Assembly: GCA_025357545.1 (NCBI GenBank)
Contig: JANXPB010000175.1
Span: 1-40,729, forward strand
Reading direction: 5' to 3'
From: Holophagaceae bacterium
GTDB lineage: Bacteria > Acidobacteriota > Holophagae > Holophagales > Holophagaceae
DNA: 40,729 nucleotides
Made by a program: the position numbers and the translations under genes. Under the pieces are notes generated by a model. It saw nothing but the letters and a program-made list of their open reading frames with translations. It was not told where the DNA came from and made no database searches. Below, in pieces: positions 8,920-16,945 of this stretch. How positions within the stretch are numbered: position 1 is the stretch's first letter; the number at the start of each line of letters is the position of its first letter.

Positions 8920-8976
8920 GAGGGCAGCGGAGAAATTATTTCTTGCCCAGTTGCTGTCCATTCCTCCGCTGCCCTC
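8920..8976 (+). promoter_or_regulatory. Structured leader of valS (13-bp perfect inverted repeat)
   Basis: GAGGGCAGCGGAG (8920-8932) pairs perfectly with CTCCGCTGCCCTC (8964-8976), leaving a 31-base loop. It lies in the 131-base bioB-valS gap, 42 bases before the valS ATG, and is followed by T-rich stretches (CTTTTCAGCTTTTTG). It could be a bioB terminator, a valS attenuator or a protein-binding RNA. No T-box consensus (AGGGTGG-ACCGCG) is visible. Confidence 0.55.
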
Positions 8977-9018
8977 CCCGTGGCCGCTTTTCAGCTTTTT
9001 GATTGTTAGGGACACCCT

Positions 9019-11634
9019 ATGCGCGAAATGGACAAGGCTTTCGATTTCAAGACGGCGCAGGGGCGCTGGTACGCCACCTGGGAGGCCGCGAAGACCTTCG
9101 AGGCCAAGCCCGCCAGCGGCAAGCCGCCCTTCTCCATGTCCCTGCCGCCGCCCAACATCACCGGCAACCTGCACATGGGCCACGCCCTGGCCTACTCGCT
9201 CCCGGACGTGCTGGCGCGGCTCAAGCGGGCCCAGGGTTTTGATGTCTGCTGGGTGCCCGGCGTGGACCACGCGGGCATCGCCACGCAGATCATCGTCGAG
9301 CGCAAGCTGAAGGAAGAGGGCACCGACCGCCACCAACTGGGGCGCGATAGATTCCTGGAACGCATCTGGGCCTGGAAGGACCAGAACCAGGTGGACATCG
9401 AGAACCAGCTGCGCCGACTGGGCGCCAGCCTGGACTGGTCCCGCAAGCGCTTCACCATGGATCCGGACCTGAACCGCGCCGTCCGCAAGGTCTTCGTGGA
9501 AGCCTACCGGCAGGGCCGCATCTACCGCGGGCCGCGCATGATCCAGTGGGACCCGGTGTCCCGCACCGCGCTCTCCGACTTGGAAGTGAAGCACGTGGAG
9601 CGCAACGGCCACCTCTGGCACATCAACTACCCCTTCGCGGACGGCAGCGGCCACCTCACGGTCGCCACGACCCGGCCCGAAACGATGCTGGGCGACACCG
9701 CCGTGGCGGTGCATCCCGAGGACGCGCGCTACACCCACCTCATCGGCAAGCTGGTGCGCCTGCCCCTGACGGACCGAGAAATCCCGGTGGTGGCCGACGG
9801 ATTCGTGGACCAGGACTTCGGCACAGGCTGCGTGAAACTCACCCCGGCCCACGATCCCAACGACCATGCGGCTGGCCTGCGCCTGGGCCTGCCCGCCATC
9901 GTCGTCATCGGCTTCGACGCGAAGATGACTCCGGCCGCGGGTGCCGCCTACGCGGGCCTAGACCGCTTCGAGTGCCGCAAGAAAGTGGTGGCGGAGCTGG
10001 AAGCCCTGGGCCTCCTGGCCAAGGTCCAGACCCACATTTCTCAAGTGGCCACCAGCGACCGCACTGGCGCGGTGCTGGAACCGCTGGTCTCCGAGCAGTG
10101 GTTCATGAACGTGGCGGACGCGGCCCAGAAGGCGCTCCAAGCGGTGCGCGACGGCCGCATCGCCTTCACGCCCCAGCACCATGTGGCGGTGTGGGAGCAC
10201 TGGCTCACGAACATCCAGGACTGGTGCATCTCCCGCCAGCTCGTGTGGGGCCACCGCATTCCCGCCTGGACCTGCGCCGCCTGTGGCCATCTCCATGTGG
10301 AGCTGGAAGCGCCGACCGCCTGCTCGGAATGCGCTGCCGCCAAGCTCGACCAGGATCCCGACACCCTGGACACCTGGTTCAGCTCGGCGCTCTGGCCCTT
10401 CAGCATCCTGGGCTGGCCGGACGAAACCGCCGACCTGGCCCGCTACTACCCCAACGATGTGATGTGCACGAGCTACGACATCATCTTCTTCTGGGTGGCG
10501 CGCATGGTGATGAGCGGCCTCACCTGGACGGATTCGATCCCCTTCAGGCAGGTCTACTTCAACAGCCTCGTGCGGGATGCCTCCGGCGCCAAGATGTCCA
10601 AGTCCAAGGGCAACGTCATCGATCCCCTGGAAGTCATGGACGAGTTCGGCACCGACGCCCTGCGTTTCACGCTCATCTCCATGTCCGCCCCGGGCACGGA
10701 CATCGCGCTGAGCCCCGCCAAGCTGGAATCCTCGCGCAATTTCTGCAACAAACTCTGGAACGCCGCGCGCTTCGTGCAGATGAACCTCACGGACGAGGTG
10801 ACACTGTCGGTTGAGCCCGAGCTGGGCGAAGCCGAATACTGGATGATCCGCCGCCTGCGCGAAGTCCTTGGCAAGGTCACGACGGCCTTGGACGAATTCC
10901 GCTTCCACGAAGCCGCGGACCTGCTCTACCACCTGGTCTGGGATGACTTCTGCGCCACCTATATCGAGCTGGCCAAGATCAACCTGATGAACGGCACCGT
11001 CGGCCAGAAGGCAGCCATCCTGCAGTTCTTGGACATCCTCCTCCTGACATTGCATCCTATGGTCCCCTTCGTCACCGAGGAGATTCACGAAGCCGTGGTG
11101 GTGGATAGGCTTCCGCCCGGCGAGCCCCGGCTGCTCGCGGAACGCGCCTGGCCCCTGACCCACCCCCTCCTTGCCCGCGAGGGCGGGGACATCTCCCTCG
11201 TCCCGCGGTTCCAAGACCTCCTCACCGCGTTCCTGCGCCTGAAGGCGGAGTACGGCGTGGACCCGGCCAAGCGCGTGGCGGCGGCCTGCACCGTCCTGGA
11301 GCTGAAGCCCTTCGCCGAGGCCCTCAAGGCCATCGCCCGCCTGGAGAACGTCGACTTCACTGCCACCGAACTGGCCTCCCCCACCCGGGTGGTGGCGGTG
11401 GTGAGCGGCGGCACCATCGCCTTGGAAATGGCGGGCCTGAAGGACCCCGTGGCGGAACAGGCGAAACTCGAAAAGGAACGTGAGAAATTGCTGAAAGAGC
11501 TGGAGCCTCTGCGTGGCCGCCTGGCCGACGAGAGCTTCGTCACCAAGGCCCCCGCAGCCGCCGTAGCCAAATTGCGCGGCCAGGCTGAGGAAAAGGAGGC
11601 ACGGCTGAAGCAGATTGTGGCGCTGCTCGGGTGA
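9019..11634 (+). CDS. valS: Valyl-tRNA synthetase
   Basis: 871 aa class I synthetase charging tRNA-Val in the cytoplasm. PPPNITGNLHMGHA (about 43-56) is the HIGH-type motif, and KMSKS starts at residue 525. The editing (CP1) domain shows TTRPETMLGDTAVAV, and ITPAHDPND-like LTPAHDPND. The anticodon-binding region includes SRNFCNKLWNAARF, and the last 60 residues form the ValRS tRNA-binding coiled coil (AKLEKEREKLLKELEPLRGR). CXXC pairs near residue 415 (CAACGHLHVE...CSECAAA) suggest a zinc site. A tRNA-Val(GAC) gene lies at 23.8 kb, unlinked. The structured 5' region suggests RNA-level control. Confidence 0.97.
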   Translation: MREMDKAFDFKTAQGRWYATWEAAKTFEAKPASGKPPFSMSLPPPNITGNLHMGHALAYSLPDVLARLKRAQGFDVCWVPGVDHAGIATQIIVERKLKEEGTDRHQLGRDRFLERIWAWKDQNQVDIENQLRRLGASLDWSRKRFTMDPDLNRAVRKVFVEAYRQGRIYRGPRMIQWDPVSRTALSDLEVKHVERNGHLWHINYPFADGSGHLTVATTRPETMLGDTAVAVHPEDARYTHLIGKLVRLPLTDREIPVVADGFVDQDFGTGCVKLTPAHDPNDHAAGLRLGLPAIVVIGFDAKMTPAAGAAYAGLDRFECRKKVVAELEALGLLAKVQTHISQVATSDRTGAVLEPLVSEQWFMNVADAAQKALQAVRDGRIAFTPQHHVAVWEHWLTNIQDWCISRQLVWGHRIPAWTCAACGHLHVELEAPTACSECAAAKLDQDPDTLDTWFSSALWPFSILGWPDETADLARYYPNDVMCTSYDIIFFWVARMVMSGLTWTDSIPFRQVYFNSLVRDASGAKMSKSKGNVIDPLEVMDEFGTDALRFTLISMSAPGTDIALSPAKLESSRNFCNKLWNAARFVQMNLTDEVTLSVEPELGEAEYWMIRRLREVLGKVTTALDEFRFHEAADLLYHLVWDDFCATYIELAKINLMNGTVGQKAAILQFLDILLLTLHPMVPFVTEEIHEAVVVDRLPPGEPRLLAERAWPLTHPLLAREGGDISLVPRFQDLLTAFLRLKAEYGVDPAKRVAAACTVLELKPFAEALKAIARLENVDFTATELASPTRVVAVVSGGTIALEMAGLKDPVAEQAKLEKEREKLLKELEPLRGRLADESFVTKAPAAAVAKLRGQAEEKEARLKQIVALLG

Positions 11635-11695
11635 TGGGCCCTTCGATGCGCCGAAGCAAGCCGGCGAGCCGGATTTTCTGCGTTAACCTTGAACC

Positions 11696-12124
11696 ATGAT
11701 CAAGACCTACTATGCCGGCATGGACCTCGACGCCCCTTGCGGGCGCTGCAAAGGCGAGACGCAGCACCGGGTGCTCACCCTCACCAATGGCGTGCCCGAC
11801 AATCTGATTTGCGCGAACTGCAAATCCGTCCATAAATTCCGGGCGGAGAAGCCCAAAACCGAATCCGCGCCACGGGTCGCGCGGGGCTCCGCCAGCGCGG
11901 GCGGCCCGCGTCCCAAGGCCTCCGCGTCGCCTTCGCGGTTCCAGGAACTGATGACCCAAGAGCAGGCGGGCAGGGTCGCCAAGCCCTACAGTGTGCAGTC
12001 CCGGTGGGAGGAAGGCCAATGGATGGACCACCCCAGCTTCGGCCTCGGCAAGGTGCAGAAGCGCATCGCGAAGAAAGTGGACGTGCTCTTCCGCGATGGC
12101 CTGAAGACCCTCATCAGCGCCTGA
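11696..12124 (+). CDS. Zinc-ribbon protein with C-terminal beta-barrel-like domain, function unknown
   Basis: 142 aa. The N-terminus holds a zinc ribbon, CGRC (15-18) and CANC (39-42). A low-complexity linker rich in Lys/Pro/Ser/Ala (about 50-85) follows. The C-terminal 45 residues contain HPSFGLGKVQKRIAKKVDVLFRDGLKTL, a pattern of short beta strands resembling small Tudor/SH3-like or CarD-type modules. That suggests nucleic-acid or RNA-polymerase contact, but I know no characterised homologue. It starts 61 bases after valS and 15 bases before the exonuclease gene, so the three may share a transcript. Confidence 0.75.
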   Translation: MIKTYYAGMDLDAPCGRCKGETQHRVLTLTNGVPDNLICANCKSVHKFRAEKPKTESAPRVARGSASAGGPRPKASASPSRFQELMTQEQAGRVAKPYSVQSRWEEGQWMDHPSFGLGKVQKRIAKKVDVLFRDGLKTLISA

Positions 12125-12139
12125 TCCGCGCGCGCCTCC

Positions 12140-12787
12140 ATGTCTGAGCAGGACGCAAGCCTGTTCCCGATGCCGGAGCCCATGCCCCTGCGCGGCCTAC
12201 GCTTCGCTGTGATCGACCTGGAGACCACCGGCGGCAGCCCCAAGGCCTTCTGGGACAAGAAGGAGCGCTTCCATGCGGCCTCGGAGATCACCGACGTGGG
12301 CCTCGTGAAGATGTGCGGTCCGGTGATCGAGGGGAGCTTCGAAATGCTCGCCGCCATCGAAGGCGACTACCCGCCCCTCATCCAGAAGCTCACAGGCATC
12401 ACCCCAGCGATGCTCGCGGATGCGAAGCCATGGGAGCAGGTGGCGCTGAGCCTGCCCGCCGAACTCGAAGGCCGAGTCTGGGTGGCCCACCACGCGCCTT
12501 TCGACGGCTCCTTTTTGAAGGCCTGGCTGCCCCATGGTCTGTGGCACCGCCACCGGCTCATCTGCACCCGGCGTTTGGCCATGGCCCTCCTCCCGGAGGC
12601 CAAGAGCCGCGCCTTGCACCAGCTCTGCCTGCTGCTGGGCATCCACAACCGCCGCGCCCACCGGGCCCTGCCCGACGCCGAGGCCACTGCGGAATTGATG
12701 CAGCACCTTTTGCAGCGCGCCGAGGAACGGAGCCTGGATGCGGAAGGTTTCTTGGCCCTGGGCGAAGTGGCCTGGGCGAAACTCTGA
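12140..12787 (+). CDS. DnaQ-like 3'-5' exonuclease (DEDDh)
   Basis: 215 aa. The exonuclease motifs are all present: Exo I DLETTG (Asp26, Glu28), Exo II HHAPFDGSFL (Asp122), Exo III HRALPDAEAT (His174, Asp179), defining the DEDDh subclass of Pol III epsilon/RNase T-like enzymes. An insertion of about 15 residues (GGSPKAFWDKKERFHAAS) sits between the first motif and the next strand, so it is not a canonical epsilon subunit. A role in DNA repair or RNA trimming is likely; no polymerase subunit is near. It ends just before intergenic sequence interrupted by an insertion element. Confidence 0.88.
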   Translation: MSEQDASLFPMPEPMPLRGLRFAVIDLETTGGSPKAFWDKKERFHAASEITDVGLVKMCGPVIEGSFEMLAAIEGDYPPLIQKLTGITPAMLADAKPWEQVALSLPAELEGRVWVAHHAPFDGSFLKAWLPHGLWHRHRLICTRRLAMALLPEAKSRALHQLCLLLGIHNRRAHRALPDAEATAELMQHLLQRAEERSLDAEGFLALGEVAWAKL

Positions 12788-12933
12788 CGTGAGTTGTCGC
12801 CTCAGCGCTTGAGGATGAACGAGACCCGGAACCACGAATGACGCGAATGGACGCGAATAAAGTGCGAGGTAGCGAGTCGTTTCGGGTTCTCGGGGCTGGT
12901 GACCGAGTCACGCATTGCCTGGTGGCGAGCCTA
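12788..12933. other. Intergenic repeat-type sequence interrupted by an IS
   Basis: Contains CCACGAATGACGCGAATGG and similar short iterations. On the other side of the IS, 13760-13815 carries CCCTTCGCGTCCCTTCGCGG. Such CGAATGG/TTCGCG iterations are common in bacterial intergenic spacers. The IS at 12934 appears to have landed within this spacer. No gene is supported. Confidence 0.45.
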
Positions 12934-12946
12934 GGGCCTGTTAACA

Positions 12947-13740
12947 CTATCGAAGCGCCTCAATAATCAGGGCTACGACTACGAAAGCAGCAAACATCAC
13001 GTCGAGCTTATCGAAGCGGGTGAACACCCTTCGATACCCCTTCAACCGCCTAAACACTCGCTCGACCTCATTCCGACGCTTGTACAGTTCTCTGTCGTAT
13101 TCCCAGGGATCTACCCGCGTGCTGATCGGAGGTACGACCGGGAGATAGCCCAGGTCGACGGCGAGTCGCCTTGTTTCATTGCCCTCATACGCTCGATCCA
13201 TGAGCAGGTGGGTTGGATGGCCTGGTGGTCCGAGGTTGTGCAGCAACTCTCGGCCACGGGGCCCATCCCCGTCTTGTCCGGGAGACAGTTCAAACTTCAG
13301 GACCGTTCGAGCATCTGCGGCAACCAGATGAATTTTGGTGGTCCATCCTCCCCGGGATCTCCCGATTGCCTGGGGTTCGTTTTTTTGAGCGCTCCCGTGC
13401 CATCCGGGTGGACCTTGATGTGGGTGCTGTCCAGCGAGACAACATCGACTTTGATACGAAGGATTTGAGCGCGCTGCAATTCTGTGAACACTCTGTCCAA
13501 CACGCCCTTCTTGGCCCACCGGTTCATCCGGGTGTAGACGGTGTGCCAGTTTCCGAATCGGGGAGGCAAACCTCTCCATTTGCACCCATGCTCGGCGACA
13601 TAAAGGATCGCATTGAGTAGGTTCAGGTTCTCCATGCTCACGTTGCCCCGCTGAGTAGGAAGGCAGTGCGCAATGAGTTGGAATTGAGCTTCTGAGATTT
13701 CCATGACCTGAAGCATCGGGCATCGGCCAGGGAAAATCAA
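12947..13740 (-). CDS. IS5-family transposase made by -1 programmed frameshifting
   Basis: Two overlapping frames make one DDE transposase of about 265 aa. Frame A (13740-13297) holds the N-terminal DUF4096-type domain (LPTQRGNVSMENLNLLNAIL, WRGLPPRFGNWHTVYTRMNRW) and the first catalytic Asp (VVSLDSTHIKVHPDG). Frame B, ending at 12947, holds the second Asp (LLMDRAYEGNE) and the Glu region (RRNEVERVFRRLKGYRRVFTRFDKL). They join at a run of seven A on the coding strand (plus positions 13380-13386), where a -1 slip moves ALKKTNP to AQKNEP. The start could also be the internal Met at 13704 (MEISEAQ), a common IS427 start. Confidence 0.9.
13380..13386 (-). other. Slippery A7 frameshift site in transposase
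   Basis: On the coding strand the sequence is GCG CTC AAA AAA ACG in frame A. A -1 slip gives GCT CAA AAA AAC GAA in frame B, which continues into the catalytic second half. Runs like this are the standard frameshift signal in IS427-type elements. Confidence 0.75.
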
Positions 13741-13815
13741 GTAGTGTTAACAGGCCCTAGGCCTTCTCTGTGGCATCCAGTCCCTTCGCGTCCCTTCGCG
13801 GTGTCAGCTTTCCCT

Positions 13816-16116
13816 TTAGCGCGCTGGCCGCCCTGGACGGCTGTCGGGGGTTGCCTCCAGTTTTTTGGCCAAGCCCGGTTGCAGCAAGTCCATTTCCAGG
13901 GCCAACTGGCGCAGTTCCTCGGTGCGGCCGAGATTGCGCAGCGCTTCAGCGTAGGGCTGGAGGATGCGACGGAAGGGCATGTCCAGAATGAAGCGCTGGA
14001 TCTGTGGCGGGATCTCCTTCATCCCTGGCATGGGCTTGAGGTAGGCCGGCAGAGCCTCCCGCCAACCCAGATCCCAGAGGGCCCGGCACCAGTCCGCGAG
14101 CCCCTCCCAATCCTTTTGGCTTTGGAGGAACGCCGTCACCAGCCCGGTGGCCTCTAGGGGCAGCGGACCCGCTCTCATGATGTTCCGGCTCTGCTCCACG
14201 TTCTTCCAGATGGCGAGGGTGCGCAGCAAGGCTCCGGGCCGGGGATGGGCGGGATGCAGCGCTGCCCAAGAGGCCCAAGCCGACCATAGTTCGCCCGAAG
14301 CGGGCCAGTGGCGCAGCTCCCCCTCGATCAAAGGCAGGGCTTTCCGCGCTGCCGGGGCCCACAACTCTCCGTCCGCCTTCCAGTCCTTCGGGAAAATGGC
14401 TACCGCCCCGAGGCGGGAGCGGTCCGCCAGCAGCCGGTGCTCCAACCCCAGTGTCTGTGTCCGGCCCAGGACTTCGGCGATGCGCTGCCCGCGGGCCTCC
14501 AGGTGCTCCGGGTGGGCCTTGATGAAGGCATCCAGCTCCGCCAGATACGGCAGCCCCTGCCCCCGCACCAGATCCGTAAGGGTGCCGAGGGCCGGCAACT
14601 CCCCGCCGCTGGCCAGCAGGTCGTTGCCCCGGACCAGCATCCAGCGCGCCTCGCCCCCCTCGCCGCGATCGTGGAAGGCGCGGGCCTCCGCGTCCGTGAG
14701 GCGGTTCCACACGAGATCGCGGCCGGGCTTCCAGGCGTCGAAGGCGCCGTCCTTTTGGAGCTTCATGAATTCGGCTTCCCAATAGGGCTTCCCTTGGATG
14801 GCCAAGCGCAGCGGCGGCGCAGCGGCCGGGGCCACCGCTTCCTGAACTCCCGGCTGCCGGAGGAATTCCTTGATGGCCCGCCGCTCCTCCTCATTGAGCA
14901 CCTTTTCCAGATCGCCGCCCAGGCTGATGTGGCCAAAGGCCTGCTGGACCCGGCGCCAGGCTCGACCACTCAGGGTGCGGCATTCCGCGAGCGTGGCCAT
15001 GGCGTCCTGTTTGCGCCCCAGGTGCAGCAGAGCCTCCACCCGGTAGGGTCCCCACGCCGCCGCCACGGAGGCCCGGTGCCACAGAGCGGAGCCGTCGTCA
15101 CTGGCCTGAACCACCAACGGCTGCAGGGCCTGGACCATGGCCGAAGCAGCGCAGCGCTCCAGTCCCACCCAATCCGCGATGCGCCGGTAGGCCAGAGCCA
15201 CGGGCTCCGCGGCATCCAGGGGAGGCCAGGGTTGGCGGGGGGCGGGATCGAGCGACGCCAGCAGCGCTTCCGGCGAGTCCCGGGGGCCCGCCAGTTCGGT
15301 CCAGGCGCTCCACAGCCGCCAGTCCCCGGGCCGGGCCTTGAGGGCGGCTTCCACCCCGGTGCGCATGTTGGTGGTGGAAGGCTGCAGCAGCGGCGAGGCG
15401 GAAAATCCCTTGGCGCTTTCATCCAACCCGATGCGGAATTCAAAATGGTCCACCCAGCCGTTCACCTCCATGAGGCCCCGGAGCGCCCGGTCCACCTCGC
15501 CGAAGCGGGCCTGGTCGGAGGCCGCATCGGGCGGCGGTTCAGCGCTCGCCGGTTCGCCGGCCTTGTCGCCTGCGGCATCCCCGCCCTTGCCCCCCGCCCC
15601 GGGAGAAGGCGTGTTCGGATCCCCCGGGGCCAGGGCGACCTTCAGGGATTCGGTGAAGAGATCCTGCCAAGCCTCGCCATTGTCGGGGTGTTCCCGGAGG
15701 AACGCGTCCCGCCGTTCCGCCAGGGGTTTCCACCCCGCGTCCCGCAATGTCTGGAGCAGGGAGTCCACCGTGAAGGGGGCGTTGCCGCTGGCCGCGACCT
15801 CGAGGTTCGGCCCCAGCAAGGCCCAGCGGCTCTCCCCCGGAGACCAGCGCTGCCGGGCCCAGAAGGCCTTGGCTTGGCCGTCGTCCAGCTGCATGAAGCT
15901 GAGCTCGCCGGAAGCCCGCAAGAGTGTGATCTGCCGGTCGAAGCGCCAGGTGCCCTCGAATTCCTGCCCCCGGGTCACGAGCTGGTAGGCGCCCTGGTCC
16001 TCGGGGCGGAAGCGCTGCCGGGCCAGCAGCTGGTCCCAGGCATCAGGGGTCTGGGCAGCCAGCGGCGCCAGAGCCATGGGGAGCAGGAACAGCGGACGGA
16101 GCGAATGGAGGGACAT
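13816..16116 (-). CDS. Large secreted protein with an internally duplicated domain, function unknown
   Basis: 766 aa, starting at Met 16116, which begins a signal peptide (MSLHSLRPLFLLPMALAPLAA, cleavage before QT). The longer frame up to 16188 adds 24 polar residues and is unlikely. A domain of about 110 residues occurs twice: residues about 26-145 (AFWARQRWSPGESRWALLG ... RRDAFLREHPDNGEAW) and about 440-540 (AFHDRGEGGEARWMLVRGN ... LDAFIKAHPEHLEAR). Each copy ends in a TPR-like helix pair. Between them lies an Ala/Gly/Pro-rich linker (about 165-205) and helical segments. The protein is Trp- and Arg-rich. I do not recognise it; a periplasmic scaffold with TPR-like repeats is the safest description. 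Confidence 0.8.
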   Translation of the reverse strand: MSLHSLRPLFLLPMALAPLAAQTPDAWDQLLARQRFRPEDQGAYQLVTRGQEFEGTWRFDRQITLLRASGELSFMQLDDGQAKAFWARQRWSPGESRWALLGPNLEVAASGNAPFTVDSLLQTLRDAGWKPLAERRDAFLREHPDNGEAWQDLFTESLKVALAPGDPNTPSPGAGGKGGDAAGDKAGEPASAEPPPDAASDQARFGEVDRALRGLMEVNGWVDHFEFRIGLDESAKGFSASPLLQPSTTNMRTGVEAALKARPGDWRLWSAWTELAGPRDSPEALLASLDPAPRQPWPPLDAAEPVALAYRRIADWVGLERCAASAMVQALQPLVVQASDDGSALWHRASVAAAWGPYRVEALLHLGRKQDAMATLAECRTLSGRAWRRVQQAFGHISLGGDLEKVLNEEERRAIKEFLRQPGVQEAVAPAAAPPLRLAIQGKPYWEAEFMKLQKDGAFDAWKPGRDLVWNRLTDAEARAFHDRGEGGEARWMLVRGNDLLASGGELPALGTLTDLVRGQGLPYLAELDAFIKAHPEHLEARGQRIAEVLGRTQTLGLEHRLLADRSRLGAVAIFPKDWKADGELWAPAARKALPLIEGELRHWPASGELWSAWASWAALHPAHPRPGALLRTLAIWKNVEQSRNIMRAGPLPLEATGLVTAFLQSQKDWEGLADWCRALWDLGWREALPAYLKPMPGMKEIPPQIQRFILDMPFRRILQPYAEALRNLGRTEELRQLALEMDLLQPGLAKKLEATPDSRPGRPAR

Positions 16117-16217
16117 GGTGCCTCCATAATGCCGGATCCCGGCGGACCGTTCCGACAGATTCCTGGACCGCTGCCCCGGATTCGCCAAGCCCCGCAGGTT
16201 CCAGGCACACTCTTCCC

Positions 16218-16787
16218 ATGGATCTCACCCGTTTCCTGGATGTCGTGCGGAACAGCGGTTGGCAGGGCATGGCGCTGTGGGGCGTGCTGCTGGCCCAGGC
16301 CCTGCTCTGGGTGGGGCTCGTGCGCCTGCAGCTCGCGGTCCACCGGGAAGAGGCCCCGTGGGAGGAATGCGTCGGCAAGATCCGCTCGGCCTTCCTGCGC
16401 AAGCTCAACGGCGAGGATGAGATCGCCGAGCTGAAGGTCCACCGCTACGCGCCGCTGGTGGACCGGCTCATCGCCCTGCATTTCAGCGAGCAGAAATCCG
16501 AGGCTTTCATGCGCTGGCTGTTGCTGCGGTGGAAGGCCAAGGAGGGGCTCCGGCCCTATTGGATCCGGTGGGGCCATCTGCTCATCGGCTTCGGCATGGT
16601 GGTCTGGTTCCTCCAAGGCCTACGGCTCGACATCGGCACCGAAGTGCTCAAGAAGACCCCCTGCGACCCTCGCCTGCTCTGGGTCTGGCTGGGCTACGCC
16701 ATGTGGATCGCCTGGAAGCTGGTGCGCCTCCAGGGCAATCTCGAGCGCGTGCAGCGGAGCCTTATCGCGCCCCGCCAGGACGAATAG
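16218..16787 (+). CDS. Membrane protein, function unknown
   Basis: 189 aa with three hydrophobic segments: about residues 14-38 (GWQGMALWGVLLAQALLWVG), 115-135 (WGHLLIGFGMVVWFLQGLRL) and 150-170 (LLWVWLGYAMWIAWKLV). Between the first two lies an acidic, helical cytoplasmic stretch. The topology vaguely recalls ExbB/MotA-type proteins, but no signature is visible and I do not assign it. It is divergent from the secreted-protein gene, with a 101-base gap, and upstream of nrfH by 158 bases that carry their own promoter-like signals. Confidence 0.7.
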   Translation: MDLTRFLDVVRNSGWQGMALWGVLLAQALLWVGLVRLQLAVHREEAPWEECVGKIRSAFLRKLNGEDEIAELKVHRYAPLVDRLIALHFSEQKSEAFMRWLLLRWKAKEGLRPYWIRWGHLLIGFGMVVWFLQGLRLDIGTEVLKKTPCDPRLLWVWLGYAMWIAWKLVRLQGNLERVQRSLIAPRQDE

Positions 16788-16807
16788 GCCGCATCCCGGC
16801 CCAGGAC

Positions 16808-16857
16808 TGTGACGGAAGTCATATTCGGATTGAGTGGTCTTTTTCATCGCGGATACT
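16808..16857 (+). promoter_or_regulatory. CRP/FNR-type box and promoter candidate for nrfHA
   Basis: TGTGACGGAAGTCATA (16808-16823) matches TGTGA-N6-TCACA at 9 of 10 positions. Downstream are TTGAGT (16830-16835) and, after 16 bases, GATACT (16852-16857), a plausible -35/-10 pair. The box centre would lie about 48 bases before the predicted start. FNR/CRP-family control of nitrite ammonification is common, so the location fits; the regulator is not in the window. Confidence 0.5.
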
Positions 16858-16945
16858 GGTCGGACCGCTGCAGTCCCACGGACGTTTCCGCTCGGCGGAT
16901 CGCGCCGCTCCACCGCCCAGGTTTCATCCTCGAGGATCCCCCACC

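Larger units (their letters stand above)
12934..13757 (-). mobile_element. IS5-family (IS427-like) insertion sequence, complete
   Basis: 824 bp bounded by perfect 16-bp inverted repeats, GGGCCTGTTAACACTA (12934-12949) and TAGTGTTAACAGGCCC (13742-13757). CTAG spans each junction (12931-12934 and 13757-13760), consistent with a TA or CTAG target duplication; palindromy prevents choosing. The transposase gene fills nearly the whole element on the minus strand. The ends and both reading frames look intact, suggesting recent insertion and possible activity. Confidence 0.92.

Noticed and set aside
8888-9018. T-box riboswitch ahead of valS
   Set aside because: The T-box consensus and specifier stem are not visible; only a single strong stem is present.
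14308-16434. Plus-strand frame of 708 codons opposite the secreted protein gene
   Set aside because: Antisense shadow of a GC-rich gene; no domain or ribosome site, while the minus strand has a signal peptide and duplicated domain.
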